From Calonectria ilicicola (taxonomy: Eukaryota > Ascomycota > Sordariomycetes > Hypocreales > Nectriaceae), in assembly GCA_020809705.1 (NCBI GenBank), contig CP085826.1:3100001-3164000 (forward strand): a stretch of DNA of 64,000 nucleotides. Direction: 5' to 3'. Shown one piece after another: positions 13,048 through 23,937 of this stretch. Positions within the stretch are counted from its first letter, which is position 1, and the number at the start of each line of letters is the position of its first letter. The position numbers were made by a program, and so were the translations under genes. A model generated the notes under the pieces. The model was given only the letters and a program-made list of their open reading frames with translations. It had not been told where the DNA came from and ran no database searches.

Positions 13048-14742
13048 TTAAGAGCCAAACTGCTTGACGATTTGGGCAACCTTGTTGGCCAGCTCATCGG
13101 CCTCGGTGCGAGAAGCAGCCTCAGCGTAGACACGGCAGGCATTCTCAGTGCCACTAGCACGGGCAAAAGAGCGGCCGTTGATGTACTTCTTGACAACTTG
13201 GTCAATCTCATCCTGAGCACCAGGGGGGTGGGTGAGGCGGCGCTCAGCATCAGTGGTCTGGAAGAGATCCTTGTCGCCGACCTCAACACGGACAAGGCGG
13301 TTGGGGAGGTCGTTGTAGGTGGTGGCCCAGTCCTTAAGGGACCATCCCTTGTGGGCGAGGATGACTTCCACCATGAGCATGTCAGAAAGGGCGTCACCAA
13401 CGGTCTGGTTGATAAGGTCGCTAATGGCAGCGAGGGTGTCTAGGGCGTCCTTCTGGGCAGGAGACTGGGGCTCAGTCTTGGTGAAGAGACGGATAGCCTC
13501 CTGAGAGAAGACGACGGTACCGTGACCGTTGGCCTCGAAGTAGACACCGACGTCGAACTGGCAAGCAGCGTGGTGCAGATGCTTGACACCAGTAGGGGTG
13601 AAGACAACGGGAAGTCCGAGGTTCTTCTCAATGTAGTTGGTGCTGGCGCCGTTGGCATAGGCAGTCTGGACTACACCAATGCGGAGGTCGTTCTCAAGAC
13701 CAGCAGCTCGGACGAGGTCACCAATGAAGACGGCGTTCAGGGAAGAGATACGATCACCGTCGAGCATGAAGAAGCCAGTGTCGGGGTCAACCCACCAGTA
13801 AATCAGGCGGTCAGCATCACCGTCGAAAGAGCAGGATCGGACACCGGCGGCGGGCTTGGGGTTGGGAGGGGCTCGCTGCTTGGTCTTGACAAAGTCGGCT
13901 CCAGACTGGAAGCGAGGTTGTTAGTAAATAAATAAACAAAGAAAAAAAAATTGCATTTAGGGGTTTGGCTGTTAACTTACATCGAGGTTGAGGACCTCAG
14001 GTCGGAGGACATCGTCGTTGACGACCTTGCAGTCAAAACCAGTGACATCCTTGGGGACAGTCTTGAGGAATTCAGTGAGCTTGGGGCCACCAACACCGTT
14101 GGCGCAGTCGACAATGAGCTGGCCCTGGACCTTTCTGTTGCGAAGAGCGCGCACAAAGGCGTCAGAGAGCTTCTCGTAGTAACCAGCCTCGCTGACCTTG
14201 CCGTAGGCCTTGGGGGTGCCTTCAGTGTTTACGCAGCGGGTCAGGTAGTGAAGCTGGGGGGTGGTGAGGATCTTGTAGTCGGTGTACTCGGTACCGGTGG
14301 CCTCGAGAGCATCAGCCAGAGAGGCAACGAGAGAGTGGCCCGAGGGACGAGTGTCACGGCCGTAGACGACACGGCCAGGGGAAGCAAGATCGATCTTGAG
14401 CTGGGCAGCAAGGGCCTTGTAGGTGTCGAGCAAGTCCTGGTCCGTGGGGCAGTTGACCAGCTTGGTAGCATAGGCCTCCCACTCCTGCTCCAGCATTTCG
14501 CCCATGGGGTCAACAATCTTGACACCATTATCGGCAGCCGGGTTGTGGCTAGCAGTCACCATGACACCGATGGCCTGGCCATTGAGCTTGCGGCTGCGCA
14601 GGCCTGAGAGCAGACCGACACGAAAGGCGACGCCGTCGAGCAGGTCAGCCTTCATGCGGAACCCCGCAGTGCCATACTTGTAGGCATGGTTGGCCACGAT
14701 GGGATGCTTGGCGGAAGCGGCGAGAAATTTGTCGTCGGACAT
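13048..14742 (-). CDS. PCM1: phosphoacetylglucosamine mutase
   Basis: Model: complement(join(13048..13905,13981..14742)), 539 residues. The enzyme interconverts GlcNAc-6-phosphate and GlcNAc-1-phosphate in the UDP-GlcNAc pathway that feeds chitin, N-glycans and GPI anchors. Visible: active-site loop TASHNP at 63-68 (phospho-Ser65), metal-binding FDGDADR at 281-287, and the phosphate-binding loop RASGTENACRVYAEA near the C-terminus. The length fits the family (yeast 557). The start MSDDK is preferred; an upstream in-frame ATG lies at 14940, but the added ~66 residues look like leader. The intron carries TTTATTTATTTACTAAC, the AT-tetramer motif seen repeatedly in this window, next to its branch point. 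Confidence 0.95.
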
Positions 14743-15700
14743 GATGGAGATACGCACACGCAGAAAAGGAGAAGATGGAAGTGTGGAGGGGATGAAGGTG
14801 TTGGCGATGGGACGGATCTTAGGAGCGAGCAGCGGGCGACATGAGGACAGACGGCGGCGGGGTAGAGGGGCAGCTATATCTGCTACAACCAGGGTGGTAG
14901 GTAGGTACTTGGCCGGGGTTGCATGGAGGCAACAATTCAAAGTACCCAGAGCTCGCTGGCCAGGTAACTTGCAGCTTTTGGCTCATGAGGCGGCGAAGCC
15001 TCCTTGCCCGGGCAATTGGGCCATGGCCTATGGCCAGCCGCAGTCAGCGGCCATCTCAGCGGGACTTGCGTATAAAAAGCACATTGCTGTTGCAGCTGGA
15101 CGAAATTGGAACTAGATGGAACATGTTTACGCTTCGCTTCAGCCGCTAGTCGGCCATCTGCCGGCCCAAGCTGCGTCGTGGCTCCATGGCTCTTCTCACC
15201 GTTCTTATTCAACGCTGCAAGCCCGCTTTTCGACTCTCTTATTACGAGCTACATTGGTGGGCGCCATCCTTGCTCAGTGCCAAGCCCCGCTCTCATGAAG
15301 TAGTCTCCCAGCCTAGATGGCCTGGTAGCTTGCCTGGTTGCCGCCGGCCTGTTGTACTGCCGCACTTGGTCGCTAGAAGCAACCTGGATCAATCCCAGGT
15401 GGGAGCTAGAGCTGTACTGATTGGGCCAAGTCATGTCTCTATCACGTCAGCAGTCAAACAGGTTGGCGGCGTCCTATTCTTGGCTTAATACGAGCACTGC
15501 TGCCCCTCGTTCCGCCATGTTGCACGTGACTTCGTGTCAATTCGGCGAGGTCTATGCGAGGTCCATGCGAGTTCCAGGCGCGACCAGTTCGCGACGTGAG
15601 TCGGCCCCCTGCATGATGCACGCCTCTGCATTCTTGGACCAGCGTCTGCCGCAGTTTTGGTAATGGCTTCGGCTCCTTTTGAACCCCAGTCTGCAGCGCC
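14743..15700. other. divergent spacer between mutase gene and MUS81
   Basis: GC-rich spacer with many short GGCC-type words. It holds two divergent promoters. No frame with family likeness was found. Confidence 0.5.
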
Positions 15701-17470
15701 ATGGATGCTTCCGAGTCCGCCAACCCTCAGCTCCTTGCCTGGGTGAAGGAATGGCTGGACGTAGCCCGTGAGAGAAACTCCAAAGGAGTCACCGCGTACA
15801 GAAACGCCTACGAGTCTCTCAGAGCATGCCCTATCGCTTTCGAGCACCCTGCCCAGCTACAACAACTCAAGGGCTTCGGCCCAAAGCTTTGCGAGCGTCT
15901 CGAGGACAAGTTGAAAAAACACTGCCAAGAAAATGGACTTCCCATGCCCCCACATCCACAAGCCCGCAAGGCCTCAAACAGAGATCAAGACGGGGAAGAA
16001 GGGGCAGGAAACTCTTCAAAACCCGCCAAAAAGCCCCGAAAGACCAAAGCATACGTCCCCGCGTTTCGATCTGGGGCGTATGCCCTTGTTGTCGGGCTCT
16101 CGACCCAAGACGAGGATGCCACCGCTGGCATGACCAAGGCTGATTTAATTCAAGTTGCCCAACCACATTGCGACTCATCCTTTTCGGCTCCTAGTGACCC
16201 GACCAAGTTTTATACGGCCTGGAATTCGATGAAGACGCTTGTCCAAAAGGAACTCGTCTATGAACGTGGACGACCCTTGCGCAGATATGCCTTGACCGAC
16301 GAGGGCTGGGAGGTTACGAAGCGAATCAAGGAGACGCCTCAGTGGCAGGCTAATAATGGCGAGAGTTCAAAACAACCCGCAGCCAATTCCACCACCACCA
16401 CCACCACAAACACCACTGATGCCGCCCCTCAAATAAGGTCACGATCTCCCTCGACAGAAATCCAGGATGCCCCACAGGCCCCAACGTCGTCGTATCATGA
16501 CCTCGTCTCAGATGGTCCGGAAGTTGAAGAAGGTGGCGGAATACCTACTTTCTCGCCCATAAGGCTACCGCCTGGCTCTTTTTCTGTTGAGTTACTGCTC
16601 GACGTTCGAGAAGTTCGAGCCAAGACTGATCGTGACTACATGCAAGAGGAACTTGCAAAGCAAGGGGTCAAGCCTGTCATGAGAAGCTTGGATCTAGGGG
16701 ATGCCCAGTGGATTGCCAAGTGCCACGATTCAGCATTACTATCGAGACACGGCGCCGAGGGGGATGAGATTGTGCTTGATTGGATTGTCGAGCGAAAGCG
16801 ACTCGATGATTTGATTAGCAGTATCAAGGACGGCAGATTTCACGAGCAAAAATTCCGTCTCAAACGCTCAGGAGCAAAAAAGGTTGTATACATTATTGAG
16901 GAAATTGCCATGGATCCGGCATCGATCCAAAGATACGACGAAGCAGTGCGATCGGCCATTGCTTCCACTCAGGTCGTCAATGGCTACTTTGTTAAGAGGA
17001 CAACAAAGATGGACGAGACGATTAAATATCTTGCCCGAATGACGACAATGCTGAAACGAACATATGAAAGCAAAACCTTGTGTGTCATCCCCACCAAGGT
17101 GCTCACGGCACAGAACTATCTTCCTCTCTTGACACACCTGAGAGAAAAAGAGCCGACTACCGGATACTACATCACGTACCCGGCATTTTCTTCCCTGGCG
17201 TCAAAATCAGGGGCAATGACTCTTGGAGATGTATTTTTAAAAATGCTTATGACAATAAAGGGCGTTACTGGAGAACGAGCTCTTGAGATCCAGAAGAGGT
17301 GGAAAACCCCATACGATTTTGTCAAGGCTTATGAAGTGTGTGGAACAGGACAGCAGGGCACCAAGCGAAAGCACGACTTGGTGTTTAGCCAGACCAGCCA
17401 TCTCGTCGGCCGCAAGAAATTTAGTAAAATCCTCAGTCAAAAAATTGCAGAGGTATGGGGGGATGTGTAA
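15701..17470 (+). CDS. MUS81: crossover junction endonuclease MUS81
   Basis: Intronless frame of 589 residues. Order: N-terminal helix-hairpin-helix region (about 8-90, with LKGFGPKLCERLEDKL), a linker, a winged-helix part (about 130-210), a disordered T/N-rich linker, the ERCC4 nuclease domain and a C-terminal helix-hairpin-helix. The nuclease signature ERKRLDD lies at about 364-370, with GDAQW upstream and HEQKFRL downstream. Mus81 pairs with Eme1/Mms4 and cuts 3' flaps, stalled forks and nicked Holliday junctions in the nucleus. No key residue is missing. It ends 81 bp from the convergent riboflavin synthase gene. Confidence 0.95.
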   Translation: MDASESANPQLLAWVKEWLDVARERNSKGVTAYRNAYESLRACPIAFEHPAQLQQLKGFGPKLCERLEDKLKKHCQENGLPMPPHPQARKASNRDQDGEEGAGNSSKPAKKPRKTKAYVPAFRSGAYALVVGLSTQDEDATAGMTKADLIQVAQPHCDSSFSAPSDPTKFYTAWNSMKTLVQKELVYERGRPLRRYALTDEGWEVTKRIKETPQWQANNGESSKQPAANSTTTTTTNTTDAAPQIRSRSPSTEIQDAPQAPTSSYHDLVSDGPEVEEGGGIPTFSPIRLPPGSFSVELLLDVREVRAKTDRDYMQEELAKQGVKPVMRSLDLGDAQWIAKCHDSALLSRHGAEGDEIVLDWIVERKRLDDLISSIKDGRFHEQKFRLKRSGAKKVVYIIEEIAMDPASIQRYDEAVRSAIASTQVVNGYFVKRTTKMDETIKYLARMTTMLKRTYESKTLCVIPTKVLTAQNYLPLLTHLREKEPTTGYYITYPAFSSLASKSGAMTLGDVFLKMLMTIKGVTGERALEIQKRWKTPYDFVKAYEVCGTGQQGTKRKHDLVFSQTSHLVGRKKFSKILSQKIAEVWGDV

Positions 17471-17551
17471 CAATATCATTTAGAATAGTAGACGAGACAC
17501 GATGCTCACGGTCAAAATGACAAAATAACATGTTCGACTATTTTTTTTTTT

Positions 17552-18313
17552 CTATGCCTTGCTTCCCTGTGACTTGGCAAGGATCCTTTCCACCATCTTC
17601 TCTAGGAGGGGAATTGAAGCATCGCCAGACTCGCCTCCGAGAATGCCCGCTAGGGACTTTTCGGCGTACTTGGCCATCATGTCCACCTCAATGTTGACCG
17701 TCTCGCCCTTCTTCTTGGCCGCCACCACGACACGCTCTTGGGTGTAGGCGATCAGCATCACCTCCCACCAGCCCTCGGTGTCGTTCACCTTGGTGACGGT
17801 CAAGCTGGTGCCGTCAATGGCAATGAAGCCCTTGTAGATGATGTAGCGCAGCATATCGCGCCTCGTGGGCTGGAAGCAGAAGGTCAGAGCATTTCCATCC
17901 TGCTCGACAGAGAGAATCTCAGCCGTGGTGTCAACGTGGCCCTGGACAAAGTGGCCGCCCATGCGGGTGTCGGCGCGGACGGCACGCTCCAGGTTGACCC
18001 GGCTGCCCTCGACGAGGGTGCCCAGGTTGGTGATTCGGAGCGTCTCCGGGGCCACGCCAATGGTGAAGGTCTCGGGCGTGAAGGAGGTGACGGTGAGACA
18101 GACACCGTTGATGGCGATGGAGTCGCCGTTGTGGCAGTCCGAGAGCAGCGCAGAGCCGGCGGGGATGGTGATGGTCAGAGAAGTTCCGCCGGTGGAGTCG
18201 TTGGTGTCCAGCGTGGACACGACTGGGTGAGAGAATGTGAGATCCGGTGAGTTTTATCAATTTGGCTTGGTGCAAGGCTCACCTCCAATCTCTTCAACGA
18301 TTCCCGTAAACAT
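17552..18313 (-). CDS. RIB5: riboflavin synthase
   Basis: Model: complement(join(17552..18222,18283..18313)), 233 residues. The enzyme joins two 6,7-dimethyl-8-ribityllumazine molecules to give riboflavin. The N-terminus MFTGIVEEIG is the family signature and sits in a 31-nt first exon. The two lumazine-binding repeats are visible as SIAINGVCLTV in the first half and FIAIDGTSLTV in the second. The C-terminal helix expected to drive trimer formation is present. The start is fixed by the MFTGIVE motif. Confidence 0.95.
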
Positions 18314-18899
18314 GATGACTCTGAGCGGCACGCTGCTGTAAGCTGGACTTTTGCTGAAGCGCGGGGTTTCGGGCCAATAATGTGCGCAAGGCCAAACAAG
18401 TCTATGAGAAATCAACAAAGTAAGCCAACGTTCCAGGGGCCGGATTCCGAGGGTATATTCACAAGATGGAAAATTTTGGTGTCTCTAATGCTAGATTACA
18501 AATGCTCTGTCATGGCGCGGATGCTCTCGGCTGTGTGCATCAAAGCCATACTACGACTGTCTCTGTGGTTCATACTGCGGGGTATCATAACGAGCTATCC
18601 ACCCCGCTGCAACCAATCCTGTCGCCGAACCTCGTCGTAGAAAAATTAATAAATAAACCATAAGTAGATAACTAAACTTAGGACTAAATAAACAATATGC
18701 GTTTATTTATTTATTTATTTATTTATGTATGTTTTTTACTGCAAGCACTGGGACTTGCCAACTCTGCCATCCCCCCAAGAATGTGAGCTGCGAAAGTGAC
18801 ATATCTGTACAGCTTCCCCCCTTCTGGTTCCCATGATTTGCCCACCTGAAAGGAATCAAGTTCTATGTACGATTGCAGCCACTCATGTATTTATCTCGT
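18314..18899. other. intergenic with AT-rich inverted repeat
   Basis: Left edge of the accessory island. It contains the inverted AT-tetramer element at 18641-18726 (listed separately). No gene is seen. Confidence 0.5.
18641..18726. repeat. inverted AATAAATAAA / TTTATTTATTT element
   Basis: An (AAAT)n arm at 18645-18658 faces a (TTTA)n arm at 18701-18726 across about 42 bases. It is one of several similar intergenic elements in the window (others near 30660, 37901, 49966 and 55151). Function unknown; the transcript could fold as a hairpin. Confidence 0.55.
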
Positions 18900-20400
18900 A
18901 CAGACAAGTCCACCAAAATATCCCTTTGTGCGGTTACAGCCGCTACTGTCATCTTCATTCGAGGGACCACCGCCATCCTCAATAGAGGTATCGCCGTGAA
19001 GGTTAATAACTTGACCCATGTTGCGGAAAAGCTACATGGCTTTGGACAGCCTGGCGGTGCGTACCATTTGCTCGCCGCCCTCGTCGTTTTCAACCCGCAG
19101 GTTTTCATTAGCCTTTCCTTTGCCCTTTTTCTTGTCACTATCTAGTGCCATTTCGGGAGTGTGGGTAGGCTCGGGCTATAGCCACATTCACGTTGCTTCG
19201 TAGCTACTGTTTTTGTGATTATGACTTGTTGTTGTTCCTAGCTAGTCTAGCTACGCGTACAAACACCTTGGTAGCCTAGTTCACGTGACCACACAGGGCC
19301 ACGCCGACTTGTGTTACCAACAGGGAGTGAGAACAATATCTCCGAAAATGATCAACCTAGACTTTTGCCGAGTGATCGCGACATTCAGCCGTTGAGGGTC
19401 AGCAGTAAAGCAGGGCCCTGTGGCTTCGGTGACGACTTGGGCGTAGAGGACAATCTTGGCTTCTTTCCCTTAGAAGCTGTCGACATTGGAGGCTTCGATG
19501 CCATTGAGATCAGCACCTGAGAGCTGCTCCTTGATATCTTGCAACTTGGCCTTGTAGGGGGCCAAGACTGCGAGATCCTTGGATTTGATAGCTGCGACGT
19601 TTGCAAGTAGATCGTCCTTTACGCCCAAGTTGTCACCGAAGCCACAGGCTGACTGAATGCTGTACTTTTTGACAACGTAGGACTCAAGATCTTTACCAAC
19701 GTGTACAACATCTGGGTGTATGAGAAATGTTTTTCGATGTTTGGGTAAAACATTTGGATTGCAAAATCGAAATGTCCTGGCATCATTCGGTGCTGTGCGT
19801 ACAAATGAAACACAGGCCATCCATCCTAGGTGAAAGCACCACGATAGTCAAGAAAATGTTCCTTCTTTAGTGAATCAATTGATCGGATCACCATTTGCGG
19901 ACCTGGTTATCGCGGTCATCAATGTCAAGATGAGCTGTTTCTCATCGCCAAAGGCAATCGATATCCGTGGTGAATTGCCATATACGAGCAAGCCATCTGC
20001 ACGAAACATGGCCGCTGCTTCATCGAAAATGACTGCTTTGGCCATAGTTGTGTTGTACTGCTTGTATGGCTTGGTATCCGACATGATGATAAACGTCGAG
20101 CGATGATCGACGTTATGTTTCAAGGGCTTCTGCTTTCGAGCGTATGTAAGCAGGAGTTCGGTAAGAATTGGCAACGGATTTCCCTACTGCTTGAACTCTC
20201 AGGTGGTCCTCAGCGACATCGGGAGCCGCCTGGCTCTTGGAGCTAGCATTTCGAAAAGAAGTGTTTTTCGCATCAAGATTCTCTTTGATTCGTTCTTGGT
20301 GCGGAATACTTGAGCAAACCCTTGGTAATTTGAACCGGGTCTGCATATTTATGGATTGGACGGAGTTTTCGTGATCCCTTTCAAACAACATAACAAGGAG
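18900..20400 (-). pseudogene. decayed SF1 (DNA2/NAM7-like) helicase
   Basis: The minus strand carries pieces, in order, of the helicase intact enough to recognise at 28.3-30.3 kb. They include a stretch with YKQYNTTMAKAVIFDEAAAMFRAD (Walker B as DEAA, about 20000-20035), GDEKQL, GWPVFHLYAQHRM, SKDLAVLAPYKAKL, DLNGIEASNVDSF, then KEAKIVLYAQVVTEATGPC and RLNVAITR in another frame, and finally LSKAM-stop-LFRNMGQVINLHGD near 19050. Several frameshifts and stops separate the pieces. A 33-nt inverted duplication lies inside it (19418-19450 and 19615-19647). The family unwinds RNA or DNA using ATP; this copy cannot make a full protein. The relic keeps canonical motifs II and VI that the longer copy has lost. 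Confidence 0.75.
19418..19647. repeat. short inverted duplication inside helicase relic
   Basis: The 33-nt arm at 19418-19450 recurs in reverse complement at 19615-19647 with two differences, both C in the coding sense of the first arm and T in the second. The first arm is the proper coding site (VLYAQVVTEAT, minus strand). The second interrupts the relic upstream of ANVAAIKSKD and replaces native sequence. Confidence 0.75.
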
Positions 20401-20504
20401 GTGTGTGGGCTTGGGAGGGAGTGCAGCTAGTTAAGGGGCGGGAGTGTCCTCCGATTGTAACCCAAGGACTCGAAGCGTCCACTAAGAAGAATCAAGGGGC
20501 ATCT

Positions 20505-22175
20505 TTAAAGACGGCCACTTGGAGTGATTCCAAATGAGGGCCTGTGATTTCTCTTCAGGAAAGAGTCGCGCAAAGCTTCTCGCAAGAGACACTGTGCTAG
20601 CTTCGCATCGGCCGGAAGTTCGCCGGTCCGAATGTAAGTCAGAACCCATTCGAAACGGGATTCCGCAGTCTCCGGCTGATTGAAGCCCCTGATGTTTCCA
20701 TAATCGTCCAGGAACAAAATTTCCCAGTATTTTGTATCCTTTTCCTCAGATGTTTCTGGTCCATCACTGTCACCGAATACGGATCGATGGACATCCTGCA
20801 TACGACGAACCAAGACTGCAAGATTAGATGTTTTGTACTGACCCATTATTAATGCTGGTCTGTGATTTCTCCGAAGTCTTTTTGGGCTAAATTCTTTTTC
20901 TGCACCGTGTTAGCCATTGGATCAATACACACTCGAAAGAAAAGAAAAACAAAAATAAATAAAATAAATAAAATAAATAAAATAAATAAAATAAATAAAA
21001 TAAATAAAATAAATAAAATAAATAAAATAAATAAAATAAATAAAATAAATAAAATAAATAAAATAAATAAAATAAATAAAATAAATAAAATAAATAAAAT
21101 AAATAAAATAAATAAAATAAATAAAATAAATAAAATAAATAAAATAAATAAAATAAATAAAATAAATAAAATAAATAAAATAAATAAAATAAATAAAATA
21201 AATAAAATAAATAAAATAAATAAAATAAATAAAATAAATAAAATAAATAAAATAAATAAAATAAATAAAATAAATAAAATAAATAAAATAAATAAAATAA
21301 ATAAAATAAATAAAATAAATAAAATAAATAAAATAAATAAAATAAATAAAATAAATAAAATAAATAAAATAAATAAAATAAATAAAATAAATAAAATAAA
21401 TAAAATAAATTTAGAACATAAAAGAAAAGGAAAGGAAAAACGGACAGTGCTAATGACAATAAACAAAAGGAAGCTTGTGCTTGCAACTTACCCATCAGAT
21501 TTGAGGATGAATTCGGAGAAGTCCAGGTCGAAAGTATCAGAACTCGCAGTTTTTGGACTCAGAAAATCGACCAAGAAAGATAAATTCACCGATATTTGTG
21601 AGAATGCCAGTCAGGCCGATAGTCCCAGATGGGTTCACTGTCGTTGACCCAGCCGTCAACTTCAGCACCGAACCTAAGAACGGCAAGCCAAAGTCACACA
21701 TATATAGTGTATCTTCCACCAAAAAAAAAAAAAATCAGTGTCGTCTTGTGGGAGCTTGGTTGTGATTTCGAGGTCTGTAGGAATTTGCATGTTGCCCGAT
21801 GAAACTTGACGCCAAGAGAAAACCTTGATATCGGAGTCACGCGAAATCTTCAGTCTCATTTCGAGAAGAGTCTGGTAGCTGGTATGGGAACCTTGACTAA
21901 AGTTAGACTAACTGGTCAGTCATAAAAGCCTCTATCTCCGATCAGTCTTTAAATCTTACCTGAAGAGCGCAAGGTCCCGACCGCCGAGATCTTGGGTTCC
22001 GAGGAACCAGAACAAGAAGGCGCGGAGTCTGGAGACCTAGGCGGTGTCTCGGGCGTTGGTAGAACGAGGAGAGCAAGACTTTCCATTCCAGCTGTGAGAG
22101 CTGATGTTACACTTGAATTTCTGGCTTCCTCCTGCTCCAATCGCTTGTCTCTCGCTTCCGGGGACGCGATGAAAT
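20505..22175 (-). pseudogene. unrecognised multi-exon gene, probably frameshifted
   Basis: I do not recognise this family. On the minus strand an exon ends at 21960 with donor GTAAGA. The next begins at 21891 and runs through LEMRLKISRDSDIKVFSWRQ and CDFGLPFLGSVLKL. The frame then shifts by one base near 21565 before TFDLDFSEFILKSDG, which ends at 21492 before a GTAAGT donor. The following intron is about 592 nt (to 20900) because it contains the 9-bp minisatellite. Further exons end in VRRMQDVHRSVFGDSDG and stop at 20505. A T14 run at 21721-21734 also lies in the frame. The sharp splice sites argue for a once-functional gene. A paralogous fragment lies on the opposite strand at 23.0-23.75 kb. 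Confidence 0.45.
20953..21410. repeat. perfect 9-bp minisatellite (ATAAATAAA)n
   Basis: About 51 uninterrupted copies of ATAAATAAA over 458 bp, without a visible substitution. Because the unit is nine bases, all frames stay open: the plus strand reads as repeated Ile-Asn-Lys and the minus strand as repeated Leu-Phe-Ile or Phe-Tyr-Leu. These are not proteins. The array lies within an intron of the minus-strand gene at 20505-22175. Confidence 0.97.
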
Positions 22176-23029
22176 GACTTGCAAGGAGAAGCCGATACCA
22201 TGATGTGGTGGCAAGTGGTTGAAAGTGTTCTCATGAATAATAAGGGAAGGCAGCGGGGAAACGTGCGATGTGAAGAAGACGAGAGATTGGTGATGAAAGA
22301 AGAAAAAAAGGCCAAAAAAAAATTGATGTTCAAGAACCAAATAAATAGTCACCCGACTTTGTTTGTGTGTAACCGTTAAAGGTCAAAACAACTTACGTGT
22401 TTCCCCGACATCAAACCATCCTGGCCCAGGGAACACAATAGTGAATCACTGCATGAGCAGCCAAACGTTTGTCAATGCGCACGGTGGCTGGGCTGTTCAG
22501 GGTGTGTGAATCATCTCAAAAATTTTCATCTAATGTTTGTGGTGCGTTCACTACGAAAAATGTCATCGTCATGGTGGTGCATACATTTTTTGCATCCTGA
22601 TGAATCCATGTGCCTACTTTTGTTCCGCTTCTTACACAAAGACACGACGGTGTTTTGTGATCATCTTTCAGCTGCCCGCAAGGTGACTCAGTGGTTATAC
22701 TTTAAATCATAGAGGCAAGATAACAATGTAAATAATGGATGATTCACAGACAAACCCGTATCTGAATTGTGCGAGTGACAACAGCTGTCGACATTATGAG
22801 GGTTTAGGGGTGCCATGAAAAACTTGCACGGTATTGACTCGAGGGTTCCGGTTTTGAATTTGTCACGTGGCTGGTACCCTCTCAAAGAAGATCACAAATT
22901 CTTGTTCATTGTTGAAGATGGATGTGTGAGAAATATCGAGGAGATCCCGGAACTATGCATTATCGCTGTCGGGAAAGGCGAGGTAATGGTCCATGGGGAG
23001 GACGTATGAGCTAGACGGCAAGTGCAATA
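22176..23029. other. island spacer
   Basis: Short frames only; none resembles a family I know. It contains the presumed 5' region of the minus-strand gene ending at 20505. Nothing else is supported. Confidence 0.4.
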
Positions 23030-23750
23030 TTTACTTGGCTAATTCGTGTGCACTGGTGGGCAGCTGTTTGCTTAAATAGCGGTTCACCACTCGATTCCCT
23101 GATTTTCCCCTCCTTCTTGCTCCGTCGCTTTGGCACCATGCCAGGCTGATCCAACAACCAAGTTCCCTTAAGGCGGCTATGATACCAAGATCACCGATCT
23201 GCCGGAAGATGCTTACGAGGTCTTCAAACATCGCCTGTGCAAACACAAAGACAGGAGTAGCTTCCGCATCATCAATTTAAAGCTCAATGATGGCAGTGGG
23301 CTAAATGTGAGCGGGTTCGGCTTGCCGTTTCATGGTGCCGGCAGTGAAGTCAATGGCTGGGTTAATGATGATAAACCTATCTATGGTGTTATCAATCTAA
23401 CTAATCTCCTTGGGAATGTGAAAGAATTTTCTTTTCTTGTTCGAACCTTGAATGAATCCTAAATAAACTGATTTCTTAATACCTCTGATCTGGATTTCTC
23501 CGACTTCACCTTCGGATATCATGGGTAAGTTGCGGACAAATTTTCTTTATTTATTTTCTTCTTTTTATTTATTTATTTGCATTTTATTTTTATTTATTTT
23601 ATTTATCTTTGTTTTTTTTTTCTTGAGCGCTTTTTCATTTCTTGTCTAACAAACAATAACGTAGAAAACGACCCAATCTGAAAATGTGGTCCAAAAGCAT
23701 CGAGAGAAATCGTGGGCCTTCTTTTGGACTTATGTTAAAGTTTGACAGCG
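23030..23750 (+). pseudogene. relic paralog of the 20.5-22.2 kb gene with helicase-type leader
   Basis: About 95 open codons from 23173 to 23461 have no start codon. They include VSGFGLPFHGAGSEV and LTNLLGNVKEFSFLVRTL, which align with CDFGLPFLGSVLK and LTGILTNIGEFIFL of the minus-strand gene. After stops, DLDFSDFTFGYHG matches DLDFSEFILKSDG, and the donor GTAAGTTGC at 23525 sits at the same codon. The 140-nt intron ends at a TCTAAC branch point and TAG at 23664, and also contains TTTA tetramers. The 23035-23165 segment resembles the leader at 27435-27570. It is a truncated duplicate; function unknown. Confidence 0.5.
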
Positions 23751-23937
23751 CTTAACTTCGCAACATGGCTCTTTGCCGTCTCCATGTCCAAGATAGCTTG
23801 GATCATAACTCGAGGATGGCATCTGCAATGCGGGCACCTGGAATGGCACCACATGCTTGTGACTGGAGTGGTAACTACCACAAGAGACCAATATAGCCTC
23901 AGCACATCTCGTACAGACGCTTTCCCTGCGCAGAATG

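Noticed and set aside
13072..14607. Long plus-strand frames opposite the mutase gene
   Set aside because: Antisense shadows of a codon-biased gene.
14743..14940. Upstream start of the mutase at 14940
   Set aside because: The added residues are not conserved-looking, and the MSDDK start fits the family length.
20849..21495. Long frames of repeated Leu-Phe-Ile, Phe-Tyr-Leu or Ile-Asn-Lys
   Set aside because: They are translations of the 9-bp minisatellite, open in all frames because the unit is a multiple of three. The array sits in an intron.
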